Part shown: positions 1 through 6,355 of the stretch, one piece after another
Layout of the letters: the number at the start of each line of letters is the position of its first letter
Position numbering within the stretch: position 1 is the stretch's first letter
Source: WTAW01 sp050124775
GTDB taxonomy: Bacteria; Acidobacteriota; Aminicenantia; Aminicenantales; Aminicenantaceae
Assembly (NCBI GenBank): GCA_050124775.1
Contig: JASFEP010000104.1
Location: 1 to 11,990, forward strand
Direction of reading: 5' to 3'
Length of the DNA: 11,990 nt
The notes under the pieces: model-generated
The model's database searches: none
Told to the model about the DNA's origin: nothing
The model's input: the letters and a program-made list of their open reading frames with translations, nothing else
Translations under genes and position numbers: made by a program

Positions 1-1186
1 GCGCCGTCGTGAGGTTCATGAAATTGACACAGGCAATGAGCAAGACAAAAATAGCCAGGGCACTGAAGATCCAGACGTACTTGATATCCCCCCGGTTTTG
101 AAGATCATGACCCAGGTTTGAAAAAAGATGGATGTCGGTCAGAGGTTGAAGTACCAGTTCATCCGTGTCCTGTTCGGCATATTTTTTCAGATATCCCGTG
201 AGTTTCTGGTTGAGATTTTGAGCGCTGATGGAAGGTTCCAGCATGACATAGGTCCCGAAGGAATTGAATCCCCAATTATCCGCGTGATCCTCTCCGATGT
301 ATTCCTTGAGGAGGAGTTCGAAGGGCGCCAGGAAGTCGAATTCCAGGCTCGAGTTAACCGATTCATTGTGGATGACTCCGGTGACCGTGATGTCGTAAGA
401 GTTGTTCACCGTCAGGATTTTTCCGATGGGATCTTCCTCACCGAAGTATTTGGCCGCAGTTTTTTCTGTAAGGACAACGGAGTAGAGGTTTGAAAGGAAG
501 GACTCCGGATCGCCCTTCACAAGAGGGAAGGAAAACATATCGATAAAATCGGGATCGGCATGCCTGAAGCCCGGCTCGTTAAAGCTTTTGTCTTTATAAG
601 TTATGAGACTTCTGCGCCAGTGGCCGAACCGGGTGGCCTTGATGATTTCGGGGAAATCGGCCTTAAGGGCTGCGGCCATGGGCGGTGGAGTTAAGACGCT
701 GGTCGCACCTTCCTCAGTTGAGGATTCATTACGATAAATCCTGTAGATCCGGTCCGCGTTTGTATTAAAACGATCGAAGCGCCATTCTTCGACCACCCAA
801 AGAACGATCAACATGCAGACAGTCAGGCCTATAGCCAGCCCAGCGATGTTTATAAGGGAGTAGCCTTTATGCCGACGGATCGCGCGAAGGGCCGTTTTTG
901 TATAATTCCAGACCAGAGCAGGCATGAAACGGCCGAGTCGCAGGGGAGAGCGCCGGTCGAGCATGACAAGCCGGTTTTTATTGTATTCAGCCGCAATGCA
1001 ATCTGCTGTCCCGACCTGGTCAACAGCCTTTTGGAAGGCATCTGTCTCTGAAAGGCCTGTCTCTTTCAGAGTCTCGTAGGCGTCACGCAGGTGGATCTCG
1101 ATGTCTGCGATGAGTCCGTCCTCGAACACATCATGTTTTTGTAAGCCTTTTTTCCACTTCCTGATTTCTTCGTCTAGGTCGAACAT
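1..1186 (-). CDS. FtsX/MacB-like ABC transporter permease with N-terminal permease-prefix domain, 3' end beyond window
   Basis: The minus strand is open from an ATG at 1186 to the left edge, giving 395 codons with no stop. GGAG lies 6 nt before the ATG. Residues 1-75 are hydrophilic (starting MFDLDEEIRKWKKGL, with DGLIADIEIHLRDAYE following) and match the 'permease prefix domain 1' seen in permeases encoded beside PadR genes. A transmembrane segment at about 112-131 follows the signature HKGYSLINIAGLAIG. A MacB-type periplasmic domain runs to about residue 370, and the next membrane segment (FVLLIACVNFMNLTTA) is cut by the edge. The gene follows the PadR gene with a 17-bp gap, so the two are almost certainly one operon. 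The mature part is clearly paralogous to the permease at 9511. Family knowledge suggests export or mechanotransmission with a separate ATPase; the substrate is unknown. It is incomplete because of the window boundary, not decay. Confidence 0.9.
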   Translation of the reverse strand, partial: MFDLDEEIRKWKKGLQKHDVFEDGLIADIEIHLRDAYETLKETGLSETDAFQKAVDQVGTADCIAAEYNKNRLVMLDRRSPLRLGRFMPALVWNYTKTALRAIRRHKGYSLINIAGLAIGLTVCMLIVLWVVEEWRFDRFNTNADRIYRIYRNESSTEEGATSVLTPPPMAAALKADFPEIIKATRFGHWRRSLITYKDKSFNEPGFRHADPDFIDMFSFPLVKGDPESFLSNLYSVVLTEKTAAKYFGEEDPIGKILTVNNSYDITVTGVIHNESVNSSLEFDFLAPFELLLKEYIGEDHADNWGFNSFGTYVMLEPSISAQNLNQKLTGYLKKYAEQDTDELVLQPLTDIHLFSNLGHDLQNRGDIKYVWIFSALAIFVLLIACVNFMNLTTA

Positions 1187-1203
1187 TTTTCGCTCCGTCG
1201 GTC

Positions 1204-1542
1204 TCAATCCTCAGCCGGTATCGGTTTGGTGAGGTGGACTAATGCCTGCCAGATATTCCGCCAGCTCACGAGTTCGGATTCCAGTTCCTTAAAGCCTTTT
1301 TCCGTAATGGTATAATAACGACGAGGCCGGCTCCCATCGGAAAGTTTCCATTTGGACTGAATCAAGTCATCCATTTCCATTCTCTGCAAGACCGGGTAAA
1401 GCATCCCATCCGTCCATTGCAGGTGCCCACCGGAGATTTCCTTGACTTTCTGGATGATACTGTAGCCGTAATCCTCTCCTCTGGAGAGTATTGCTAGGAT
1501 CATTGGCCTTGTCGATGCCGCCATCAATGTTTTCGATATCAT
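1204..1542 (-). CDS. PadR-family transcriptional regulator (short form)
   Basis: The 112-aa product is a winged-helix PadR protein. The N-terminal helix-turn-helix reads MILAILSRGEDYGYSIIQKV, followed by the family hallmark region (LQWTDGMLYPVLQRMEMDDL). The wing is SRPRRYYTITEKGFKELE. It lacks the long C-terminal Vir-type helical domain, so it belongs to the short PadR group. The ATG at 1542 has CGAGG 6 nt upstream. Its stop is 17 bp before the prefix-domain permease start on the same strand, so it probably represses that operon, as most PadR proteins act next to their own genes. The ligand is unknown. An imperfect inverted repeat about 20-40 bp upstream is a candidate operator. It is divergent from the ankyrin/PD40 gene across a 250-bp intergenic region. 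Confidence 0.93.
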   Translation of the reverse strand: MISKTLMAASTRPMILAILSRGEDYGYSIIQKVKEISGGHLQWTDGMLYPVLQRMEMDDLIQSKWKLSDGSRPRRYYTITEKGFKELESELVSWRNIWQALVHLTKPIPAED

Positions 1543-1562
1543 CGTGTGCCTCGCATTCGAAG

Positions 1563-1589
1563 ATACATTCGCAATCTATGTATGCACAT
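1563..1589 (-). promoter_or_regulatory. Possible PadR operator upstream of the PadR/permease operon
   Basis: Between the PadR gene and its divergent neighbour, ATACAT (1563-1568) and ATGTAT (1578-1583) form a 6-bp inverted repeat with a 9-bp spacer. Overlapping it is ATGT-N4-ACAT at 1578-1589. PadR proteins often bind ATGT/ACAT-containing dyads, so this is a plausible autoregulatory site. The arms are short and such dyads arise by chance, so this is only a candidate. Confidence 0.3.
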
Positions 1590-1732
1590 TTCATGCCAAA
1601 CAAAATCGCCAGATTGTGCTCAGCGACGATGGCTTATTTATGGAAAGGATGTTCGTTTATGAAACAAGGACTGTCCGATTTTGGACGAGGTACTTAGCAT
1701 CGGAATAAAATGATTCCCCCAGTCCCTGAAGA

Positions 1733-1761
1733 TTGTATTGGTATATAACTTGCTTAATAAT
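1733..1761 (+). promoter_or_regulatory. Candidate sigma-70 promoter for the ankyrin/PD40 gene
   Basis: TTGTAT (1733-1738) and AATAAT (1756-1761) are separated by exactly 17 bp, with 4/6 and 5/6 matches to the consensus hexamers. A transcript would begin near 1768, downstream of the TTG at 1738 and the ATG at 1762. This supports the ATG at 1795 as the real translation start. Confidence 0.4.
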
Positions 1762-1794
1762 ATGAAAAACACAGTAAAAATGAAGGTCGATCCG

Positions 1795-3294
1795 ATGAAA
1801 TTAGCTATCACAATATTAATATGTGCGTTTATCGCCGTTCCCCCCGTTTTTTCCGATGACATCCATGATGCCGCCAAAAAAGGGGATATCAAAATAATCG
1901 AGAAGATCCTGGAAGAAAATCCAGAATGTTTGGATGCTCTGGATAAAAACGGCTTCACACCACTGCACTGGGCTGTCATTTTCGGCAAAAAAAATATGGT
2001 CGAGTACCTCATCGGAAAAGGGGCGAATATCAAAGGCCATAAGGATGCTCTTCGCGGTTGGACTCCCCTGCAGGCTGCCTTATTCGCTTACAACAACGAT
2101 GTGTCAGACCTGTTGGCTGCGCACGGCGCCCTCGAAGATCTGTATCGGGAAGAAGGAATGACCTATCTGTATCTCGCCGCGTCATCGGGGAATGCAACCC
2201 TTATGGAAAAACTGATCGAAAAAGGGATACCGGCTACGGCCATAAACAAATACAGAGACACGCCTCTCCATAAAGCAGCGGCCAAAGGACAGATTGTAGC
2301 GGCCGAGACTCTCCTTAAATACGGCGCTGAAATCGATGCCAAGAATCTCAAAGGCGAGGCTCCTATCCATGTCGCTAAGCTGTCCGGACAAGAAAAGATG
2401 GTCGCTTTCCTTGAAGGAGAGGGAGCCGCCACAGGACCCAGCACTTTTCCGATACTAGAGGGCCCTTTCCTTGGCATGTCGGAACCGGGTGACAAACCCG
2501 AGATTTTTGCGCTGGGGATCATATCGACCGATGAGAGGGAGCATGGACTGCCTGTTTTTTCTCCGGACGGCAAAGAAGTTTTCATCTGCATTCAGTATCG
2601 GGAAAGATATGGTGAGCGAGGGCAGTTCCTTCTTCACTCCAAAGTGGAAAACAACCACTGGACCGACCTCCACAAACCATCCTTCACCAACAAGTACAGG
2701 AACGGCGGAGGGGCATTCTCGAAAGACGGCAGACGGTTTTATTTCCATACCATCCGGCCGGTGGAGGAAGGCGCAGAGAAAAATCCATCGCCCCATATTT
2801 GGTATGTCGAAAAAACTGAAAGCAGTTGGGGAGATCCTGTCTATTTGGGGAAATCTGTCAATGCCGAAGGCTTTAGCGGGAGTCCGTGGATGACGGCTGA
2901 CGGCACTCTTTATTTCAGCGCCGAACGTGGGACCGAAAATACGGATGTCTATCGTTCCCGTCAGGTCGACGGTCGTTTCCAGGAGCCCGAAAAACTCCCT
3001 TCTCCCATCAGTACATCCCACTACGATTCACTCTCTTATGTAGCGCCAGACGAGAGCTACATCATTCTTTACCGGGTCGACCGCTCAGGGCCGACCAATG
3101 TGCGAGACCTTCTGATCTTTTTTGCAAGGCAGGATGGATCCTGGACTGACCCTAAAAGCCTCAAAGACAATCTACATCTCAAAGGCACGGATATCTTGAA
3201 GGGATGTATATCACCGGACGGAAAATACCTTTTCCTTCTCGATGACATGGACGTCTATTGGGTCTCGGCCAGAGTGATCGATGATTTGAGATAA
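1795..3294 (+). CDS. Exported ankyrin-repeat protein fused to a PD40/WD40-like beta-propeller
   Basis: The frame is open from a TTG at 1738, but I prefer the ATG at 1795. It gives a clean signal peptide (MKLAITILICAFIAVPPVFS, cut near residue 20), has GAAGG 9 nt upstream, and lies downstream of a candidate promoter. The product is 499 aa. Residues 22-215 hold about five to six ankyrin repeats, with hallmark TPLHWAV, TPLQAAL, TPLHKAA and APIHVAK cores. Residues about 225-495 contain repeated PD40-type blades (FSPDGKEVF, FSKDGRRFYF, MTADGTLYFS, VAPDESYIIL, ISPDGKYLFL), predicting a six-bladed TolB-like propeller. Both modules are protein-binding scaffolds and the signal peptide places them in the periplasm or outside. 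No catalytic motif is visible and the partner is unknown. The gene stands alone, divergent from the PadR operon. Confidence 0.9.
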   Translation: MKLAITILICAFIAVPPVFSDDIHDAAKKGDIKIIEKILEENPECLDALDKNGFTPLHWAVIFGKKNMVEYLIGKGANIKGHKDALRGWTPLQAALFAYNNDVSDLLAAHGALEDLYREEGMTYLYLAASSGNATLMEKLIEKGIPATAINKYRDTPLHKAAAKGQIVAAETLLKYGAEIDAKNLKGEAPIHVAKLSGQEKMVAFLEGEGAATGPSTFPILEGPFLGMSEPGDKPEIFALGIISTDEREHGLPVFSPDGKEVFICIQYRERYGERGQFLLHSKVENNHWTDLHKPSFTNKYRNGGGAFSKDGRRFYFHTIRPVEEGAEKNPSPHIWYVEKTESSWGDPVYLGKSVNAEGFSGSPWMTADGTLYFSAERGTENTDVYRSRQVDGRFQEPEKLPSPISTSHYDSLSYVAPDESYIILYRVDRSGPTNVRDLLIFFARQDGSWTDPKSLKDNLHLKGTDILKGCISPDGKYLFLLDDMDVYWVSARVIDDLR

Positions 3295-3383
3295 TTTTCA
3301 AAGTCGATCTTTCTTAACGGAAAATTTAAAGCTCTTGCTTCCTAGGCCTGATTTTCCCTATCATGATGAAGAGATAACGAACT

Positions 3384-3920
3384 TTGTATCCTTATATAAG
3401 ATTTTTCCATACCATTATCAAAGCCAGATTTGGATCCTCTATGCGTCTGGATGAGGAAAGCATGCTGAAGATGAGGGTTCTCTTCGGGGATATCGACTTT
3501 TACCCGGAACTCAATAACGGCAGGCATCTGACCGTGATGGACATGGGCCGATTAGATTTGGCGGCGAAAACAGGCTTGCTTCGGATCGTTCACAAGAAAA
3601 AATGGGGTCTTGCCGTCGCAGGTGCTAGCGTTCGCTACCGCCATCGTTTGAAAGCGTTTCAAAGTTTCCGTCTATACACCCGGATCGTCGCCTTAGACGA
3701 TCGGTGGTTTTATTTCCATCAATCCATTGTCCGCAAAGGAAAGATCCATTCATCCGCCTTGGTGCGGGCGGGGATCACAAGAAAAAATGGCCTCGTTCCT
3801 GTGAAAGAAGTATTGGATGTTTTGGGAATGTCCGATTGGGATCCAGGCATGCCGGAATGGGTCAAGGCATGGACAGAAGCAGAGGAGTTAAGGCCATGGG
3901 ATAATGCAATTAATTCCTAA
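3384..3920 (+). CDS. Thioesterase-like protein, hot-dog fold (THEM6/4HBT-related)
   Basis: The 178-aa product resembles the acyl-CoA thioesterase-like family related to THEM6. Shared features, from memory of the family, are an N-terminal YPYIRFFHTIIKARF segment, a core with MRVLFGDIDFYPELNNGRHL followed by MDMGRLDLAAKTGLL, and a C-terminal PEWVKAWTEAEE. The NNGR motif sits where 4HBT enzymes position the substrate thioester. The likely role is hydrolysis of an acyl-CoA-type thioester, but the substrate cannot be read from the sequence. The start is a TTG at 3384: an in-frame TAA lies at 3375-3377, and the N-terminal residues before the first internal ATG fit the family, so the rare start is real. 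A purine-rich GAAGAG lies about 10 nt upstream. It is convergent with the serine hydrolase, with a repeat-rich gap between them. Confidence 0.82.
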   Translation: MYPYIRFFHTIIKARFGSSMRLDEESMLKMRVLFGDIDFYPELNNGRHLTVMDMGRLDLAAKTGLLRIVHKKKWGLAVAGASVRYRHRLKAFQSFRLYTRIVALDDRWFYFHQSIVRKGKIHSSALVRAGITRKNGLVPVKEVLDVLGMSDWDPGMPEWVKAWTEAEELRPWDNAINS

Positions 3921-3967
3921 AATGGTTCTTTGTAAAATGGTTCTTTGCTTTGTAAAATGGTTCTTTG
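3919..3967 (+). repeat. Three copies of a 14-bp direct repeat at the left end of the MITE-like element
   Basis: AAAATGGTTCTTTG occurs exactly at 3919-3932, 3934-3947 and 3954-3967. The first copy includes the stop codon of the thioesterase gene. The last two copies are also preceded by TGT. The third copy runs directly into the inverted repeat that begins the element at 3965. Confidence 0.92.
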
Positions 3968-4198
3968 GCTGACACAAGTACCTCAAAATAAAACTATTAA
4001 GGCAATATATTTGGCATATTAAGGGCTTAGAATAAATTTTTTAGGTGTAAAAAGTGACTTCTAAGAATTATTGCTATTAATGAGTTAGAATTATTCGCTT
4101 AAATGATCGATTTTCCATGAAAAAAGAGGGTTTTAAGAAGAAAATCCTCCATTTTTTATTGATTAATTCCTTTATTATCAATAAGTTGTGCCAGCCAA
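3965..4198. mobile_element. MITE-like non-coding element (234 bp) with terminal inverted repeats
   Basis: The left end TTGGCTGACACAA (3965-3977) is repeated inverted at the right end TTGTGCCAGCCAA (4186-4198), 12 of 13 positions matching. Similarity continues weakly inward for about 40 bp. The interior is AT-rich and holds no ORF. The first 91 bp (3965-4055) align without gaps to 11900-11990 at the right edge of the window, 61 of 91 identical by hand count, which shows a dispersed repeat family. The size, lack of coding capacity, terminal inverted repeats and intergenic location fit a miniature inverted-repeat transposable element. No transposase is in the window, and a target-site duplication is obscured by tandem copies at both ends. 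It could instead be a repeated structured RNA or terminator cassette. Confidence 0.6.
4120..4157. terminator. Bidirectional rho-independent terminator between convergent genes
   Basis: GAGGGTTTT (4126-4134) pairs with AAAATCCTC (4141-4149) around the loop AAGAAG, with one G-U wobble on the plus transcript. Six A residues precede the stem (4120-4125) and six T residues follow it (4152-4157), so it can act on both strands. It lies inside the MITE-like element and would end both the thioesterase (plus) and serine hydrolase (minus) transcripts. Confidence 0.6.
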
Positions 4199-4266
4199 GG
4201 CATAGCTAATTGAATAAGTTGTGCCAGCCAAGGCATAGCTACCAATAAAGGCATAGCTACCAATAA
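4180..4266 (+). repeat. Tandem duplications at the right end of the MITE-like element
   Basis: A 29-bp sequence that includes the right inverted repeat occurs exactly twice, at 4180-4208 and 4213-4241, separated by 4 bp. The end of the second copy is itself part of an exact 18-bp tandem repeat, AGGCATAGCTACCAATAA, at 4231-4248 and 4249-4266. The repeats stop 12 bp before the serine hydrolase stop codon at 4279. Two repeats with a 4-bp gap do not make a CRISPR array. Confidence 0.92.
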
Positions 4267-4278
4267 GCATAAAGAAGA

Positions 4279-5469
4279 TTAGTACATAAGCCATGAAAAG
4301 GGTGAATAGATGTCGCCGATCAGTTCTTTTGCGACAGCGGGAGCGATCCCCTCGAGTTTCGTGATTGCGCTTTGAAGGACGATCCCGACCTTTCGGTCCA
4401 GGAAAACAACGGCATAGTTATCGCATCCCTCCTCGAAGCCTACATGAAAAATTGCATCTCCTTCTGAGCATCGGAACCTTCCCCAACCCATCGACCAGGC
4501 TAACTGTATGGATTCATGGATTTTTGTGTCGGTATTCTGAGACGCATGAAGGCTTCGAGATGTGACGTCGATTTGAGGCTCCAGCATCATTTTATGGGTT
4601 TGGGGCTTCAGGCCTTCTCCATTCATGACCGCCAAAAGGAATTTTGCGTAATCGGCTGCATTCGTTAAAAGGGAGGCCGCCGCATTGGGAATAGTCCTTG
4701 TCCTTTCTATATGGCGACGCAGTCCTGTTCTCATGTTAACTGCAAAATTGCCATCGAAACGCTCCACCCAAAGAAAAGACGTATTGGTCATTCCCAAGGG
4801 GAGAAAAACTTTTTCACGGGCAAGACGATCCACGTTTTTGCCGGACATTTCTTCTAGGACGAACTGCAAAAGCCTGTAGCCCTCACCCGAATATTTGAAC
4901 ATCTTTCCAGGCGTAAATTTAAAATCCAGAAGTCTATCCCTGTTCATCATTCGCCAATTGGGGAAACCGCTCTGGTGGCTCAACAATAACCTGGCTGTCA
5001 GCAATTTATATCTCTCGTCATCTTCAAGGTCGGCATAAGCGGGGTATTCATAAAGGGGCCGCTCCAGATACCGATACAAGGGCCTGTCCACATCGAGCAC
5101 ATCCTCGTCGACAAGCCTCATCACAAGGTAGGCAAAAACGGGCTTGCTCAAGGAAGCCGTACGGAAAACGGTCTGTTCATCCACAAGCTTATTCGATTTT
5201 TTATCGACGACCCCTATGGACCGCTGAAAAACGACATCTAGGCCTCGAACGACCGCTACAGATAAAGCCGTTGCTGCTGATTCATCAAGGACTTGCCGAA
5301 GAAAGCTTTCTGCCCGACTCGGACTTCGCCATTCTCCTGCAACAGTCTGCCATTTATCGGTTTGAGGATTGATCGCACCCAATCTCACAGAGCCGGAAAG
5401 AATCGCATATATGAAGATTGCAACGATTCCACTTAAGAAAAGTCGGCTCCATAGACGGAGTGTTTTCAC
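4279..5469 (-). CDS. Membrane-anchored serine hydrolase, beta-lactamase/class C penicillin-binding-protein family
   Basis: I start this gene at the GTG at 5469, preceded by GAGGAG with 6-nt spacing, rather than at the GTG at 5496. The product is 396 aa. A basic N-terminus and a hydrophobic segment (about residues 10-28) give an uncleaved anchor or signal. The catalytic set is visible: SLSK (Ser106, Lys109) in RTASLSKPVFAYLV, the Tyr motif as YSG (Tyr193) in FKYSGEGYRLLQFV, and the third box as HVG (His342-Gly344). YSG in place of YxN is common in the esterase/peptidase branch of this family, so a cell-wall peptidase or esterase is more likely than a true beta-lactamase. The substrate is not readable. 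It is the last gene on a minus-strand transcript that starts near 5592 and begins with a small ORF overlapping the GTG by four bases. Confidence 0.9.
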   Translation of the reverse strand: MKTLRLWSRLFLSGIVAIFIYAILSGSVRLGAINPQTDKWQTVAGEWRSPSRAESFLRQVLDESAATALSVAVVRGLDVVFQRSIGVVDKKSNKLVDEQTVFRTASLSKPVFAYLVMRLVDEDVLDVDRPLYRYLERPLYEYPAYADLEDDERYKLLTARLLLSHQSGFPNWRMMNRDRLLDFKFTPGKMFKYSGEGYRLLQFVLEEMSGKNVDRLAREKVFLPLGMTNTSFLWVERFDGNFAVNMRTGLRRHIERTRTIPNAAASLLTNAADYAKFLLAVMNGEGLKPQTHKMMLEPQIDVTSRSLHASQNTDTKIHESIQLAWSMGWGRFRCSEGDAIFHVGFEEGCDNYAVVFLDRKVGIVLQSAITKLEGIAPAVAKELIGDIYSPFSWLMY

Positions 5470-5558
5470 TCGTTTCTCCTCAAACTCAGAACACACTCAA
5501 GAATCAAGATAGTTCTCTTTTCCTTTTCATTGAATTTGGACTCCCGATGGCTGTGCAT
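5466..5558 (-). pseudogene. 30-codon ORF resembling the cupin N-terminus, overlapping the serine hydrolase start
   Basis: An ATG at 5558 opens a 30-aa frame that ends TGA at 5466-5468, giving the overlap GTGA with the serine hydrolase start. Its DNA at 5497-5536 matches 8070-8109, inside the cupin-like gene, at 34 of 40 positions, including a perfect 14-bp run. The similarity is in frame: FNEKEKRTILILE here against FSEEEMNTILILD in the cupin protein. It could be a remnant of a cupin paralogue whose remainder was lost, or a short translated leader kept because the overlap couples translation of the hydrolase. The ribosome-binding site before the ATG is poor (AAAGAA). Confidence 0.45.
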
Positions 5559-5598
5559 TAATTCTTTTATTGGCGACCATACAGAACACAGAGATTCG

Positions 5599-5627
5599 AT
5601 TATATAAAATGCTGAGAATGTTTTGAA
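5599..5627 (-). promoter_or_regulatory. Candidate sigma-70 promoter for the small ORF and serine hydrolase
   Basis: On the minus strand, TTCAAA (5627-5622) and a perfect TATAAT (5604-5599) are 17 bp apart. The predicted start near 5592 gives a leader of about 35 nt to the small ORF and about 120 nt to the hydrolase GTG. The rest of the 5559-5702 gap is AT-rich with nothing else recognisable. Confidence 0.45.
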
Positions 5628-5702
5628 CCTTTAAGCAAATGTTTCAAATGAATAGCCAACGAATGTGATTTGACTCAAACTAAAAAAATTTTTTCCATTC
5701 AC

Positions 5703-5731
5703 TTGACAAGATGGGGGAAACACCTTATAAT
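5703..5731 (+). promoter_or_regulatory. Consensus sigma-70 promoter of the second PadR operon
   Basis: TTGACA (5703-5708) and TATAAT (5726-5731) are both perfect consensus hexamers, separated by exactly 17 bp. An ATG at 5711, in frame with the PadR gene, falls inside the spacer and therefore cannot be on the transcript. So strong a promoter normally implies tight repression, and an operator lies immediately downstream. Confidence 0.88.
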
Positions 5732-5764
5732 ATATTACGATTCGTAATATTACGATACGTTGTA
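5732..5764 (+). promoter_or_regulatory. Probable PadR operator: 19-bp palindrome plus a degenerate second copy
   Basis: ATATTACGATTCGTAATAT (5732-5750) is a perfect inverted repeat with 9-bp arms around a central T. The arm ATATTACGAT is repeated in direct orientation at 5747-5756, exactly 15 bp downstream, followed by a degenerate partner arm (5757-5764). The array starts one base after the -10 box and covers the transcription start, ending just before the ribosome-binding site. That is the expected position for steric autorepression by the PadR protein encoded at 5774. The binding protein is inferred from position. Confidence 0.7.
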
Positions 5765-5773
5765 GGAGATCTT

Positions 5774-6355
5774 ATGATAACGAAGCATCTTACGACCCTT
5801 GAGTACGCTCTTCTCGGGCTGATCGGAATCTCGCCAATGACAGGTTATGATATCCACAAGTTGTTCGAAACGACGCCTTTCGGACACTTCAGTTCTAGTC
5901 CGGGGGCCATCTATCCGGCCCTCAACCGCCTGGCACGTCGGTCCTTACTCCGCACGTCTATGGATAAAAGAAAAGAGGCCCGTCCCCGCCGGGTCTATGC
6001 ACTCACCAAGTCCGGGGAGGAAGCTCTCTCCGCATGGTTACGCCAACCTGTGACCAGGGATGAACTCATCCGCATGTCCGGAGCGCCCATCCTTCGTTTC
6101 AACTTCGCCAAGGACCGTTTGTCGATAGAAGAAATTCTAACATATCTCGAAAGCTATGGCAGAGTGGTGGTCGCCTACATCGATGAGCTGTTGAGTTATG
6201 ACGATCAGCTCAAGGCTCCCGAAATGTATCATAATCGCCTTGCACTCGACCATGGGATACGCCGTTACCGCAGCGAGCTGGAATGGGTCAGATCGGCAAC
6301 GGCAGCGTTCAATCGTGCACGCCGCAACCCCCGCAAAAATAAGGAGCCATGCTGA
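5774..6355 (+). CDS. PadR-family transcriptional regulator with C-terminal Vir-type helical domain
   Basis: The frame extends back to an ATG at 5711, but that lies inside the promoter. The ATG at 5774 has AGGAG 5-6 nt upstream and begins the conserved MITKHLTTLEYALLGLIGIS. The product is 193 aa. Residues 6-90 form the PadR winged helix (MTGYDIHKLFETTPFG, then SPGAIYPALNRLARRSLL, and the wing ARPRRVYALTKSGEEAL). Residues about 95-180 are the helical Vir_act_alpha_C-type domain that mediates dimerisation and, in relatives, ligand response. It should repress its own promoter through the palindrome at 5732-5750 and so control the exported protein 77 bp downstream. The inducer is unknown. Confidence 0.94.
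   Translation: MITKHLTTLEYALLGLIGISPMTGYDIHKLFETTPFGHFSSSPGAIYPALNRLARRSLLRTSMDKRKEARPRRVYALTKSGEEALSAWLRQPVTRDELIRMSGAPILRFNFAKDRLSIEEILTYLESYGRVVVAYIDELLSYDDQLKAPEMYHNRLALDHGIRRYRSELEWVRSATAAFNRARRNPRKNKEPC

Noticed and set aside
128..493. 121-aa plus-strand open frame
   Set aside because: It lies opposite the partial permease, whose minus-strand frame matches a known family along its whole length.
3293..3326. Terminator hairpin after the ankyrin/PD40 gene
   Set aside because: AATTTTC and GAAAATT can pair, but the stem is AT-only with a 20-nt loop and no T-run follows.
4180..4241. CRISPR array
   Set aside because: The two 29-bp repeats are separated by only 4 bp, there is no spacer-sized gap, and the repeat contains a transposon-like inverted end. 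No cas gene is present.
4279..5469. Antibiotic-resistance beta-lactamase
   Set aside because: The SxxK fold is shared by many esterases and peptidases. The YSG box and overall features fit that broader group, so resistance cannot be claimed.
5470..5496. GTG at 5496 as the serine hydrolase start
   Set aside because: It has no ribosome-binding site and adds acidic residues before the membrane anchor. The GTG at 5469 has GAGGAG at proper spacing.
5711..5773. Upstream ATG as the start of the second PadR gene
   Set aside because: It falls between the -35 and -10 boxes of a consensus promoter, so it is not transcribed. The ATG at 5774 has a good ribosome-binding site and begins the conserved domain.
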